The translations under genes were made by a program, and so were the position numbers. DNA of 44,064 bases, from positions 1-44,064 of the forward strand of contig MNFB01000057.1 of NCBI GenBank assembly GCA_001917995.1, read 5' to 3'. Below the pieces are notes generated by a model. That model had not been told where the DNA came from and searched no databases. It worked only from the letters and a program-made list of their open reading frames with translations. Below are positions 16,231 to 24,720 of the stretch, piece by piece. Origin of the DNA: Thaumarchaeota archaeon 13_1_40CM_4_38_7 (GTDB lineage: Archaea; Thermoproteota; Nitrososphaeria; Nitrososphaerales; Nitrosopumilaceae). Position 1 is the stretch's first letter, and every line of letters begins with the position of its first letter.

Positions 16231-17277
16231 ATGTTATGGTTTGTCGGTCTTGGCATTTCTGGCATAGATGGAATTAGTTCAAACGCACTCAATATCATAA
16301 AAAAGGCCGATATAGTTTTTCTTGAAAATTTCACGAGTCCTATTGGAAAACAGGAAGTATCAAGAATTAGAAAGCTTTCTAAAAAGAAACTCAAAATTGC
16401 ATCGCGATGGATGGTTGAAGATGGAAAGGCCATACTTTTGGCCTCCAAAGGAAAAACTGTTGTTCTCCTTTCATATGGAGATCCATATGTAGCAACGACT
16501 CACATTGAGTTGCGTACTAGGGCAGAAAACGAGAAAATTATAACAAAGACAATACATGGTGCGTCTGCAATAACATCACTTGTCGGAGAGTGTGGGTTAC
16601 ATCATTACAAGATAGGCAAGCCTGTTACCATCATGAGGGAACTACTATCGTTGACTACTGTGTATTACACCATTTATGAAAATATGATAAAAAACAGTCA
16701 TAGCATCTTGATTCTGGAATATAACAATGATGCCAATTTCTTTTTAGACCCTAAGGAGGCGTTTTCTAGTCTTCTTCTTACTGAAGATTCAGAAAAAAGA
16801 TCCGTAATAAATGAATCAACGTTTGCGATAGTTGCTTCACGAATTGGTACAAAGAATCAAGGCATCATTGCTGGCAAATTGTCATCTCTTATGAATACTA
16901 ATTTCGGCAAGCCACCACATACCATCATCATACCAGGCAAGATGCATTTTACAGAGCATGATGCGATCAAGGTCTTAGCAAAATGTTTGGACGAACCATT
17001 AGATAACTCATCGAAAATTCAGAAAATATCTGAGCAAATGCTTCTAAAATATATTCCAAAGGCAAGAAAAGCCCTTGAGGAAGTAAGACGAGTGTTCAAA
17101 GATGATAAAGTGTTGCAACCAGTTATAGAAAATGCGCAGCTATACCTAGACGATGCTGAGAAATTTCAAAGCGAAGGAAAAGATGAGCTTGCGGTGTTGA
17201 GTGTAGGATATGCAGAAGGTTTGATAGATGCACTTCGTCTTTCAAAAGGAATAGATCCTTGGGCACAGAGTTTATAG
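16231..17277 (+). CDS. dph5: Diphthine synthase with C-terminal DUF357-like domain
   Basis: 348 residues. Residues 1 to about 255 are a SAM-dependent diphthine synthase (Dph5/DphB), which methylates the modified histidine of elongation factor 2 during diphthamide formation. Evidence is MLWFVGLGISGIDGISS at the N-terminus, VVLLSYGDPYVATTHIELR, and HGASAITSLVGECGLHHYKIG. Usual family length is about 250-270 residues. Residues about 260-348 form an extra helical, charged region (QMLLKYIPKARKALEEVRRV and YLDDAEKFQSEGKDELAVLS) that resembles DUF357, which I recall as a separate archaeal protein. The reading frame is continuous, so this is a fusion rather than an assembly of two genes. The FAD synthase gene follows after 29 bases. 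Confidence 0.88.
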   Translation: MLWFVGLGISGIDGISSNALNIIKKADIVFLENFTSPIGKQEVSRIRKLSKKKLKIASRWMVEDGKAILLASKGKTVVLLSYGDPYVATTHIELRTRAENEKIITKTIHGASAITSLVGECGLHHYKIGKPVTIMRELLSLTTVYYTIYENMIKNSHSILILEYNNDANFFLDPKEAFSSLLLTEDSEKRSVINESTFAIVASRIGTKNQGIIAGKLSSLMNTNFGKPPHTIIIPGKMHFTEHDAIKVLAKCLDEPLDNSSKIQKISEQMLLKYIPKARKALEEVRRVFKDDKVLQPVIENAQLYLDDAEKFQSEGKDELAVLSVGYAEGLIDALRLSKGIDPWAQSL

Positions 17278-17306
17278 ATTAATCAAGTGGTAGAAGATTT
17301 TGTTTA

Positions 17307-17933
17307 GTGATAGATTTGGATATATTTAACAAGGAAATAATTTCAGCCTTTTATGTTACATCACTTTCTAGAGAGAACCCTGTAGATGTTCTTAGAAGAA
17401 AGTTGTCTTTGAGTTCTGACCATCTCACAGAAAGAATAGAATCTCTTGTGGAAAACAGCTTTATTGAAAAAGACAAGAAAACTTTGACTGAACTGGGTAG
17501 GGGTTCAATAAGAGTAGTTCTTGCAGGCGGTGTTTTTGATATTATTCACCCTGGACATTTGCACACACTGAGGGCTGCAAAAGCGTTGGGAAACGTTTTG
17601 GTTGTTGTAATTGCAACTGATAAAACTGCGCAAAAGATAAAAAACAGAATACCGCTTCACAACATGGAATTACGAAGAGATTTGGTTAGTTCACTTTCAA
17701 TGGTTGATTATGCTATGGTTGGCCATGAAGGAGATATTTTCAAGACAGTCAAGTTAGTTAAACCTGATATTATAGCTCTAGGATACGATCAGATTCATCA
17801 GGAGAAATTCATAGTAGATGGGTGCAAGAAAATTGGTGTTGACGTATCCATTGCGAGATTACAATCTCCTGTTCCAGACATAAAAAGCTCAAAAATTGAA
17901 AGCGATTACGGAAAATCAATTTATGGACTGTAA
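17307..17933 (+). CDS. ribL: FAD synthase (RibL-type nucleotidyltransferase) with N-terminal wHTH-like extension
   Basis: 208 residues from GTG. The C-terminal part is a cytidylyltransferase-fold domain with AGGVFDIIHPGHLHTL (HxGH) and a RRDLVSSLSMVDYAMVG segment, as in archaeal FAD synthase, which adenylates FMN to FAD. Glycerol-3-phosphate cytidylyltransferase is the main alternative, but the riboflavin kinase gene lies convergently 17 bases away. The first ~68 residues precede the catalytic domain and look like a winged helix-turn-helix: a helix-rich stretch, SSDHLTERIESLVENSFIEK as recognition-like helix, then a short hairpin. Typical RibL is about 150 residues. The function of the extension is unknown. 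Confidence 0.75.
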   Translation: MIDLDIFNKEIISAFYVTSLSRENPVDVLRRKLSLSSDHLTERIESLVENSFIEKDKKTLTELGRGSIRVVLAGGVFDIIHPGHLHTLRAAKALGNVLVVVIATDKTAQKIKNRIPLHNMELRRDLVSSLSMVDYAMVGHEGDIFKTVKLVKPDIIALGYDQIHQEKFIVDGCKKIGVDVSIARLQSPVPDIKSSKIESDYGKSIYGL

Positions 17934-17950
17934 GCATTTGAAAATTATTG

Positions 17951-18637
17951 TTATTGGATAGGTTTTACAGGTACACGTATTGAGATCTGAGAACCGATAG
18001 ATAGTTTAGTTGCTTTTTTTATATTGTCTTTGGAAATTAATTCTATTACAGAATCATCATGATGAGTTCTCTCTAATAGGATCAAGGCTGTGTCAAGGTT
18101 GTTAACTCTTGCTGGATAACATTTTACCCATCCGTACGTGCGCTTACCATCTGAAAAACCATTTATCATTATACCCGGATAGGCATCAAGAGTTCGTTTT
18201 GCTTCAATGAATTCCTTGTCTTTCAACTTTACATTTAGGGTACCAGCAAATGGAATATAGCCAAGTTTTGTCTTGAATTGCTTTGCATATCCTTTCAATG
18301 ACATATAGTAAGCTCCTTCCCCCATACCAGAAATTATTGTGCCTTTGAACTCAATGATTGAAGGCGATGTTTCAAGGTCTGATTTTAGAATTGAAAATAT
18401 CTTTGAGATCTCTGCATGGCCTTTGGTCGTTATCCTTACAGAAACTTTTTGTCCACTTCGTAATCTCTCGATATAGCCACTTTCCTCCAGCTCCAGAAGA
18501 TGTTTTGACGCAGCTTGTTGAGATTTGCGGATACTTTTTCCTAGAGATGATGTAGTTATAGGTATGAAATTATATCGTGCGCCTTTTGCAAAAAGTTCTG
18601 CAAGTGTTAGAATGTGTTGTATTTTAAGTTCCAGCAT
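17951..18637 (-). CDS. ribK: CTP-dependent riboflavin kinase with N-terminal HTH (RbkR-like)
   Basis: 228 residues. N-terminal ~85 residues form a winged HTH (SLGKSIRKSQQAASKHLLEL, then GYIERLRSGQKVSVRITTKG). The C-terminal ~130 residues match archaeal riboflavin kinase: GTIISGMGEGAYYMSLKGY, LGYIPFAGTLNVKL and TYGWVKCYPARVN. The enzyme makes FMN from riboflavin using CTP. HTH-kinase fusions of this layout are known in archaea as RbkR, which regulate riboflavin genes, so autoregulation and control of ribL are plausible. It is convergent with ribL, giving a compact FMN/FAD pair, and is followed upstream on the same strand by dnaG. Confidence 0.88.
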   Translation of the reverse strand: MLELKIQHILTLAELFAKGARYNFIPITTSSLGKSIRKSQQAASKHLLELEESGYIERLRSGQKVSVRITTKGHAEISKIFSILKSDLETSPSIIEFKGTIISGMGEGAYYMSLKGYAKQFKTKLGYIPFAGTLNVKLKDKEFIEAKRTLDAYPGIMINGFSDGKRTYGWVKCYPARVNNLDTALILLERTHHDDSVIELISKDNIKKATKLSIGSQISIRVPVKPIQ

Positions 18638-18642
18638 TGATC

Positions 18643-19788
18643 TTATGCAATACCAAGCTCTGTAAATGTTTTGAGTATTAATCCATCAGTTGATTTGAGA
18701 TTGGCCATTCTATGTCCCATGACACATTCAATCCCTGCTTGTTTTGCAGAATCAATTAATCTCTGTGTTATGATGCCATCTAGCACTAGATACTTTATGC
18801 CAGAACCTGGGGAAAGCTTTCCTACAACCTCACTTACTGGCACTTTGAAGACTTCGTTGAGTCCTTCATCCAGTGCTACTGCTTCAAGAGACTCGTTAAG
18901 TTCCGGATATACTTTCTTTGCAACATTTGCTAATGGCTCATCGCTGGGATCTTGCAATTTTGGTTTTGCGGTTTCTTTCTTCATGTCCACAGCAGTATCT
19001 TTGAGAATTTCTACTATCTGCATAGGCGTCAATTCCTCAACCTCTACACCCTCAGGTGCTCTATGTACAACATCGATACGAACCATTGATTTGAGTTCTT
19101 TGAGAATAAATCCGCCTGCTCTATCACCATCAAGGAATGCTACAACCTTTGATTTTGATTCACAGAGTGATTTTATTGACTCGTCAATTTTTGCACCTTC
19201 TATTGCAAGTGCATTTTCAAACCCTGCACGTAGAAGATTTATCACATCTGCACGACCTTCTACAAGTATTATCCAGGGAGAATCAAAAACTCCAGAGCCA
19301 CATGCTAGCTTTTCTTTCCCAAAAGTAGTTAGTTTACCAGCCGATGTGACTTCAGATACGTCCTTTAGCATTTCATCGCCTTCACTAATTGTCTTTGTTG
19401 ACCATTTTTGGACGATTTCGCGTGCTCTATCTACGATTTCCTTTTTTTTAGCAGTGCGTACGTCCTCAATTGCTTCCAGTTTGAATGTAGCCTGAAATGG
19501 TCCTACTTTATCAATACTTTCAATGGCAGCAGCTATCAAAGCTGCTGTATTGATGTCTGTACTCATTGGTAGTAATGCGTCCCCCTTTGTTTGATTAGTC
19601 GTAGTCGTAGTGTTGACCTCGATTCTTCCTACTTTGGAGACCTTTTGAAGTTCGTTTAGGTTCATCTCTGGGCCAAGCAGTCCTTCTGTTTGGCCAAAAA
19701 TTGCACCTATTATATCGGCCTTCTCAACGAGTCCATCGACGTCAAAGCTGAGCTTAACGTGATACTTGACAATTCCACTATATGGCAA
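18643..19788 (-). CDS. dnaG: Archaeal DnaG-like primase
   Basis: 381 residues from TTG, with AGAGG seven to ten bases before it. Archaeal DnaG carries a TOPRIM catalytic domain; here residues about 170-250 show WIILVEGRADVINLLRAG with the metal-binding Glu177 and VVAFLDGDRAGGF with the DxD pair. The N-terminal KYHVKLSFDVDGLVEKADII and ATFKLEAIEDVRTAKKKEIV segments are typical of the family. Proposed roles are RNA primer synthesis and association with the archaeal exosome. The riboflavin kinase gene follows five bases downstream on the same strand, and a small TOPRIM protein gene lies upstream. Confidence 0.92.
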   Translation of the reverse strand: MPYSGIVKYHVKLSFDVDGLVEKADIIGAIFGQTEGLLGPEMNLNELQKVSKVGRIEVNTTTTTNQTKGDALLPMSTDINTAALIAAAIESIDKVGPFQATFKLEAIEDVRTAKKKEIVDRAREIVQKWSTKTISEGDEMLKDVSEVTSAGKLTTFGKEKLACGSGVFDSPWIILVEGRADVINLLRAGFENALAIEGAKIDESIKSLCESKSKVVAFLDGDRAGGFILKELKSMVRIDVVHRAPEGVEVEELTPMQIVEILKDTAVDMKKETAKPKLQDPSDEPLANVAKKVYPELNESLEAVALDEGLNEVFKVPVSEVVGKLSPGSGIKYLVLDGIITQRLIDSAKQAGIECVMGHRMANLKSTDGLILKTFTELGIA

Positions 19789-19863
19789 ATCATTAACCTC
19801 TTAATTTTTGATCAATCTAGTTTCTTTGAAGGATGATATAATGCTTATTGTTCGTCTCTCATC

Positions 19864-20232
19864 TTAATCTACATATGATGAGAGGTTCTCAACATTCCTT
19901 ACCTTGCCTTTCGTAATAGCAACGAGTTTTCTCTTAAAGGATAGGTCAATTGTCATCCTGTGTTCTAGCTGAGATATTATTCGGCGAGTGAGGTATCTAC
20001 CCTTTCTATCTGAATCAAGAAGTACGATGAGATGTCTGTATCGTGGCATCGAATCTACAAATTTCGTTAATCCTTTGAAACTATGAAATTGACACACTCT
20101 TCCAGAAAATCCCAATCTCTTCAGAGCATTTTCGTCCCTTTTCCCTTCAACGACAACTATGCTATTCTTCTTTGAGTTAAGTAATCTAATAAAATTTCGA
20201 ACCTCGGCTATTTCCGAATCGTCAACAATCAC
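19864..20232 (-). CDS. Small TOPRIM-domain protein (UPF0292-like)
   Basis: 122 residues from GTG. A stand-alone TOPRIM fold: SIVVVEGKRDENALKRLGF with the conserved Glu, and HLIVLLDSDRKGRYLTRRI with the DxD pair, then a basic C-terminus. This matches small archaeal TOPRIM proteins related to RNase M5/UPF0292. A nucleic-acid cleavage or joining role is expected from the fold, but no activity can be read here. It sits 75 bases upstream of dnaG on the same strand and is divergent from the amidotransferase gene, with only 41 bases between them. Confidence 0.75.
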   Translation of the reverse strand: MIVDDSEIAEVRNFIRLLNSKKNSIVVVEGKRDENALKRLGFSGRVCQFHSFKGLTKFVDSMPRYRHLIVLLDSDRKGRYLTRRIISQLEHRMTIDLSFKRKLVAITKGKVRNVENLSSYVD

Positions 20233-20273
20233 AAACTTATTTAGAACTAATAATATTAAGCAATTCTCAATAG

Positions 20274-20963
20274 ATGTCTGACATACTAATTATACAAAAC
20301 GCAAGATATGAGGGACCTGCGGTACTAGGAGAATTACTTAGGGCAGACGGCTTTGATACCACAACAGTCTTGGCAAAAAAAGAAAAGATACCTGCGATCG
20401 AACCACGTGCCATAGTGATTCTTGGTGCACCTGAAAGTGCAAACGATGATTTTCCATACCTTAGGGAAGAACTTAATCTTATAAGAGAATCAGTCAGAAA
20501 GAACATACCGGTACTTGGAATATGCTTAGGATCTCAACTTATTGCAAAGTCATTGGGGGCCAGAGTCTACCAAGGAAATAGGAAAGAAATTGGTTTCTAT
20601 CAAGATATCGAATTTGATAATACAGTTGACTCGAAACTTTTCTATGGTATCAAGAGTCCTGCAATGGTATTTCATTGGCATGGAGATACCTTTGACCTTC
20701 CCAAGGGCGCCATAAGATTGGCTCATTCAAAGGATTACGAAAATCAGGCATTCAGGCTTGATAGTTCCGTAGGCGTACAATTTCATCTTGAAGTAGATGA
20801 ATCAATCATACGATTGTGGCTTGAAAAGTCAAAAAACGAACTCAGTAAGGTTTCTTACATTAATCCAGAAGAAATAGCTAAAAAAATACCCCAGAATATA
20901 GACACGATTCAAAACAACATGAGAACATTTTATCGAAATTTTAAGTCAGAATTTAATCTTTGA
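20274..20963 (+). CDS. Class I glutamine amidotransferase (GMP-synthase-like)
   Basis: 229 residues with the catalytic triad of class I amidotransferases: nucleophile Cys84 in LGICLGSQLIA, and His171/Glu173 in GVQFHLEVDES. The HWHGDTFDLPKGA stretch is typical of stand-alone GMP-synthase-like amidotransferases. It hydrolyses glutamine or a glutamyl bond; the acceptor partner is not evident nearby. The substrate-promiscuous gamma-glutamyl hydrolases are an alternative family. Starts with ATG in a short AT-rich divergent promoter region shared with the TOPRIM gene. Confidence 0.8.
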   Translation: MSDILIIQNARYEGPAVLGELLRADGFDTTTVLAKKEKIPAIEPRAIVILGAPESANDDFPYLREELNLIRESVRKNIPVLGICLGSQLIAKSLGARVYQGNRKEIGFYQDIEFDNTVDSKLFYGIKSPAMVFHWHGDTFDLPKGAIRLAHSKDYENQAFRLDSSVGVQFHLEVDESIIRLWLEKSKNELSKVSYINPEEIAKKIPQNIDTIQNNMRTFYRNFKSEFNL

Positions 20964-20969
20964 CAAAAG

Positions 20970-20979
20970 TTTAATATAA
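20970..20979 (+). promoter_or_regulatory. TATA box of the CO2-fixation gene pair
   Basis: TTTAATATAA is close to the archaeal consensus. Transcription would start near 21000, giving a leader of roughly 40-75 bases before the candidate starts at 21038 or 21074. This differs from the mostly leaderless genes around it. Confidence 0.55.
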
Positions 20980-21037
20980 AGACAATTAGACTTTCGAATT
21001 TAGTTATGATATTACAAATTAGAATGTACGCCAGAGA

Positions 21038-23197
21038 TTGTCAGTTTTTAAAACACAGAGAGGAAAGCCTGTTTTGAGTACTGTTACAAAGATTTTTGAA
21101 GAAACCATTTCAACTGATCATAAAGTAATAACAGAAGATCTTTCAAAAGCAGTCCTAAAGAAATATGGTGTCAAAGTTCCTGGATATGCGCTAGTTGAGA
21201 CTGCCAAAGATGCAGTTAGGGCAGCTAAGAAACTCGGTTTCCCACTTGTCATGAAAGTTGTGTCACCGCAGATTCTTCACAAGACGGATGTCGGTGGAGT
21301 AAAGGTTGGATTACAGAATGAAAAAGAAGTAAAGAAAGCATTCACTGACATGTATTCAAGACTCTCAAAGAAGAAGGGAGTTCAGTTAAAGGGAATCTTA
21401 CTTGAGAAGATGGTTCCACAGGGCGTAGAACTCATTGTAGGACTTCAAAACGATCCTCAGTTCGGTCCAGTAATAATGGTAGGATTGGGAGGAGTCTTGA
21501 CAGAAATTTTCAGAGATGTTGCTTTCAGAATGCTTCCAATTACAATAGGTGATGCCAGGTCGATGTTAGCTGAACTGAAGGGTTCAAAGATTCTACAAGG
21601 CTACAGGGGAAGTGAACCAATCGATTTGAATATGCTTGCAAATGCACTTGTTCAGATAGGAAAGATAGGAACGGATAATGCTGGCTACTTTGACAGTGTT
21701 GACTTTAATCCAATAGTGGCATATCCAAAATCATACTATGTAGTTGATGCAAAAATAATTTTAAGAAAAGAATTCAAAAAAGATGCAATCTCTACTGCAA
21801 AACCAAACATAGAGTTTATGGAAGCATTCTTCACACCCCAGTCTATCGCACTTGTTGGTGCGTCTGCTACACCCGGTAAAATTGGAAATTCAGTTCTAGA
21901 CAGCATAGCAAAGCATGACTATAAGGGTAAAGTCTATCCCATAAACCCCAAAGCTGAAGAGATTCTTGGGCTCAAATGTTATCCCTCACTTGACAATATC
22001 ACCGAACCAATTGATCTGGTTATAGTTTGTGTTGACCTTTCTGTGACTCCACCGGTTTTGGAGGCCTGCTCAAAGAAAGGAATTCATAATGTTGTCATTG
22101 TTTCTGGCGGAGGCAAAGAACTTGGTGGTGAGAGAGCAGCCTTCGAAGCTGAAATAAAGAGAGTCTCTGAACAGAACAGAATCAGAATCATTGGTCCAAA
22201 CTGCATTGGTATGTTTAATGCGGCAAACAGACTAGACTGTGCGTTCCAAGGCCAAGCAAGAATGATCAGGGCAAGGTTGGGTCCTGTTGCCTTGCTATCT
22301 CAGAGTGGAACAATGGGAATAAGCTTCCTTGAGACTGCAGATTCTTTTGGATTGTCAAAGATGGTAAGTTATGGTAACAGATCAGACGTAGACGAAGCAG
22401 ATATGATATGGTATCTGGCAAACGATCCTCAAACGAAGGTGATTGCACTTTATGTTGAAGGATTTGGCGATGGTCGCAAATTCATTGAAACTGCAAAGAG
22501 TGTGATGAAAGAAAAACACAAGTCCGTAGTAATTTGGAAGAGTGGAAGAACAGCACTTGGAGCAAAGCAAGCCGCTTCACATACAGGCTCGCTTGGTGGT
22601 TCAAACGCTATAATCATGGGAGCTTTCAAGCAAGCAGGAATAATTTCTGTCGATAGTTATCAAGAGCTTGCTGGAGTAGTAAAGGGACTAGCTTGGCAGC
22701 CAGCAGCAAAAGGAAATAGAGTTGGCCTAGTAAGCAATGGTGCGGGTCCAATGATTGGAGCAATAGACCAGTTTGAAAAATTTGGATTAGAACTAGGAAA
22801 GGTATCAGAAGCTACAGTAAAAGAGATGAAAGAACATTATCCGGCAACATATGTGATAGGAAATGGCAATCCTGTGGATGTCACTGGTGGAGCAAATGCA
22901 GACGATTACAGATTTGCAATTCAAAAATTCGAGGATGATCCAAACATCGACATCATAATGCCGTGGTTTGTATTTCAAGATGACCCGTTAGAAGAGACCA
23001 TAATAGATTATCTTGGCGAATTTTCCAAGCAAGCCAAAAAACCACTCCTCATAGGCGGAAATGGTGGTCCATATACTCAGAAAGTTTCAGGCCTCATAGA
23101 AAAACGTCAGGTACCTGTCTATGATGATATCAGAACATGGGTGGCAGTAGCATCATCTCTACACCAATGGGGAAAGCACGTAACAGACAAGGTTTAA
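21038..23197 (+). CDS. ADP-forming acyl-CoA synthetase, probable 3-hydroxypropionyl-CoA synthetase
   Basis: 719 residues. An ADP-forming CoA ligase with an N-terminal ATP-grasp subdomain (about 15-245; [40 protein letters not shown]), then the CoA-binding domain (about 265-400; [20 protein letters not shown]) and the ligase domain ([19 protein letters not shown]). In Nitrosopumilus the 3-hydroxypropionate/4-hydroxybutyrate cycle uses ADP-forming synthetases, and the 3-hydroxypropionyl-CoA enzyme is, to my knowledge, adjacent to the 3-hydroxypropionyl-CoA dehydratase, as here. 4-hydroxybutyrate or acetate as substrate cannot be excluded. The frame opens at a TTG at 21038 after an in-frame TAG; a TTG at 21074 preceded by GAGGAAA is an alternative start. 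Confidence 0.8.
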   Translation: MSVFKTQRGKPVLSTVTKIFEETISTDHKVITEDLSKAVLKKYGVKVPGYALVETAKDAVRAAKKLGFPLVMKVVSPQILHKTDVGGVKVGLQNEKEVKKAFTDMYSRLSKKKGVQLKGILLEKMVPQGVELIVGLQNDPQFGPVIMVGLGGVLTEIFRDVAFRMLPITIGDARSMLAELKGSKILQGYRGSEPIDLNMLANALVQIGKIGTDNAGYFDSVDFNPIVAYPKSYYVVDAKIILRKEFKKDAISTAKPNIEFMEAFFTPQSIALVGASATPGKIGNSVLDSIAKHDYKGKVYPINPKAEEILGLKCYPSLDNITEPIDLVIVCVDLSVTPPVLEACSKKGIHNVVIVSGGGKELGGERAAFEAEIKRVSEQNRIRIIGPNCIGMFNAANRLDCAFQGQARMIRARLGPVALLSQSGTMGISFLETADSFGLSKMVSYGNRSDVDEADMIWYLANDPQTKVIALYVEGFGDGRKFIETAKSVMKEKHKSVVIWKSGRTALGAKQAASHTGSLGGSNAIIMGAFKQAGIISVDSYQELAGVVKGLAWQPAAKGNRVGLVSNGAGPMIGAIDQFEKFGLELGKVSEATVKEMKEHYPATYVIGNGNPVDVTGGANADDYRFAIQKFEDDPNIDIIMPWFVFQDDPLEETIIDYLGEFSKQAKKPLLIGGNGGPYTQKVSGLIEKRQVPVYDDIRTWVAVASSLHQWGKHVTDKV

Positions 23198-23222
23198 TTT
23201 CCTCATTGTTGGGAATCCCACC

Positions 23223-23981
23223 ATGTCTTTGGTTACCGTTTCAAAATCTGACGGAATCTGTACTGTAAAGATAAACAGGCCAGACAAGTACAACGCTATG
23301 AATATGGATGTAGCAAATGAACTTATCAAAGTCTTCAAAGAAATTGATACTGATGATTCAGTAAAAGTGGTAATACTTACTGGAGAAGGAGACAAAGCAT
23401 TCTCCGCTGGTGCAGACATTGCATACATGTCTACAATATCTCCTATCGAGTCAGAAGCGTATGCAAAGTTGGGTCATCTTCTAACTTATACGGTTGAAAA
23501 TTGTAGCAAGCCAACGATAGCTGCAATTAATGGATTTGCACTTGGTGGTGGATGTGAATTGGCTCTTGCATGTGATATCAGAATAGCTTCTGATACAGCC
23601 AAGATAGGTCAACCAGAAGTGACAATTGGCATATGCCCAGGCTGGGGTGGAACACAAAGATTGCCGAGAATTATTGGAATAGCTAAAGCAAAGGATCTGA
23701 TTTACACTGGAAGACAAGTAAAGGCAGATGAGGCAAAGGAGATGGGATTGGTAAACAAGGTAGTTGAACTTTCAAAATTGATAGAAGAGACAACCAATAT
23801 TGCTAAGATGATTGCACAAAACTCTGCTATGGCTGTAAGAATGTCAAAGGTTGCCATAAACAAGGGTAGAAATTCAGATATTGATACCGCTCTTGCACTT
23901 GAACTTTACACCTGGGGATTGTGCTTTACTCATCCTGACAGAACAGAGAGGATGACTGCTTTTGTTAACAAATCAAAGTAG
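23223..23981 (+). CDS. Enoyl-CoA hydratase family: 3-hydroxypropionyl-CoA dehydratase/crotonyl-CoA hydratase
   Basis: 252 residues, crotonase fold. The oxyanion-hole segment [11 protein letters not shown] and both catalytic glutamates, Glu112 ([11 protein letters not shown]) and Glu132 ([15 protein letters not shown]), are present, so it should be an active hydratase. In ammonia-oxidising archaea a single bifunctional enzyme dehydrates 3-hydroxypropionyl-CoA and hydrates crotonyl-CoA in the CO2-fixation cycle, and its gene neighbours the ADP-forming synthetase. The same arrangement is seen here, 25 bases downstream on the same strand. Substrate assignment rests on this context. Confidence 0.85.
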   Translation: MSLVTVSKSDGICTVKINRPDKYNAMNMDVANELIKVFKEIDTDDSVKVVILTGEGDKAFSAGADIAYMSTISPIESEAYAKLGHLLTYTVENCSKPTIAAINGFALGGGCELALACDIRIASDTAKIGQPEVTIGICPGWGGTQRLPRIIGIAKAKDLIYTGRQVKADEAKEMGLVNKVVELSKLIEETTNIAKMIAQNSAMAVRMSKVAINKGRNSDIDTALALELYTWGLCFTHPDRTERMTAFVNKSK

Positions 23982-24025
23982 ATGCCTACTTTTCAGTTAT
24001 TCCTAATATGTCTGGTATGAAAAGA

Positions 24026-24037
24026 TTCTTATAATTT
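24026..24037 (+). promoter_or_regulatory. TATA-like box for the A-type Fe-S gene
   Basis: TTCTTATAATTT lies 18-30 bases before the ATG at 24056, consistent with a leaderless mRNA separate from the hydratase gene. Confidence 0.45.
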
Positions 24038-24055
24038 CGAGGCTCAATCAAATCT

Positions 24056-24406
24056 ATGAGTAATACTCAAGCAACAAAACTGCTTACAATCACACCTAAA
24101 GCGGCAGAAAAGGTATCGGCTTTCATGAAAGAGGAAGCTGAACAACCAGAATTTCTGCGAGTATACGTACAGGGAGGCGGCTGCTCTGGCTTGTCCTATG
24201 GAATGGGCTTTGAGAAAAAGGCTGAAGAGGACGACCTTGTAATAGAAGAGAATGGTGTAAAAGTGCTAGTTGATAGCTACAGTGCCGATTATCTGAAAGG
24301 CGCGAATATTGACTACATTGAGAGCCTAATGGGAGCTGGATTTAAAATTAACAATCCAAATGTAACCAAGTCTTGCTCTTGTGGTCACTCATTTAACACC
24401 TCTTAA
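24056..24406 (+). CDS. A-type iron-sulfur carrier (HesB/IscA/ErpA family)
   Basis: 116 residues. The three conserved cysteines of A-type carriers are visible: one in YVQGGGCSGLSYGMGF and two in SCSCGHSF near the C-terminus. The FKINNPNV stretch before the last motif is typical. Such proteins deliver Fe-S clusters to client enzymes, which would be numerous in this organism's respiratory and carbon metabolism. It is monocistronic between the CO2-fixation pair and a convergent regulator-like gene. Confidence 0.9.
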   Translation: MSNTQATKLLTITPKAAEKVSAFMKEEAEQPEFLRVYVQGGGCSGLSYGMGFEKKAEEDDLVIEENGVKVLVDSYSADYLKGANIDYIESLMGAGFKINNPNVTKSCSCGHSFNTS

Positions 24407-24415
24407 ATTCAGAAT

Positions 24416-24440
24416 TTCTTAATTTTTATTTTGTATTATA
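24416..24440 (+). terminator. T-rich terminator after the Fe-S carrier gene
   Basis: Runs of T (TTTCTTAATTTTTATTTTG) directly after the stop resemble archaeal oligo-T termination. The gene on the other side is convergent. Confidence 0.4.
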
Positions 24441-24465
24441 CCAGAGTTAGTTCTAGTTTAATCCT

Positions 24466-24693
24466 TTAGATCACAATTAGAGTCATTGTTGTAAGAACAT
24501 GCGGTATCTTTCGTACATATTTTGTGATTGTTTGTTCTAAGATAATAGAATCTTGGGCTTCAATCTCTGCTATAACATCGTAGAGACCCAAAACTCCGGT
24601 TACTTCCTTTACACCTTTTATTTCCAAAATGCTTCTTATTACTTGATTTTCTTTTCCTGTTTCACAGTGAATTGCAACAAATGCCTTTGTCAT
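24466..24693 (-). CDS. Stand-alone Lrp/AsnC ligand-binding (RAM) domain protein
   Basis: 75 residues, the length of a single RAM domain without any helix-turn-helix. It starts MTKAFVAIHCETGKENQVIR and contains GLYDVIAEIEAQDSIILEQT, the typical ligand-pocket region of AsnC-type regulators. Such proteins assemble as oligomers and bind amino acids, and may modulate full-length Lrp proteins. It lies 27 bases downstream of glutamate dehydrogenase on the same strand, so both are probably co-transcribed and its ligand may relate to glutamate or nitrogen status. That link is inference. Confidence 0.82.
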   Translation of the reverse strand: MTKAFVAIHCETGKENQVIRSILEIKGVKEVTGVLGLYDVIAEIEAQDSIILEQTITKYVRKIPHVLTTMTLIVI

Positions 24694-24720
24694 TTCTGAT
24701 TATCTATCTTAGAACTTTGC

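Noticed and set aside
18671-19495. A 274-codon plus-strand frame
   Set aside because: It lies wholly antisense to dnaG, which has full TOPRIM motifs; the translation is Ser/Thr/Phe-rich and has no recognisable domain.
24041-24060. Possible continuation of the enoyl-CoA hydratase operon into the A-type Fe-S gene
   Set aside because: A 74-base gap with its own TATA-like box separates them, so a shared operon is not supported.
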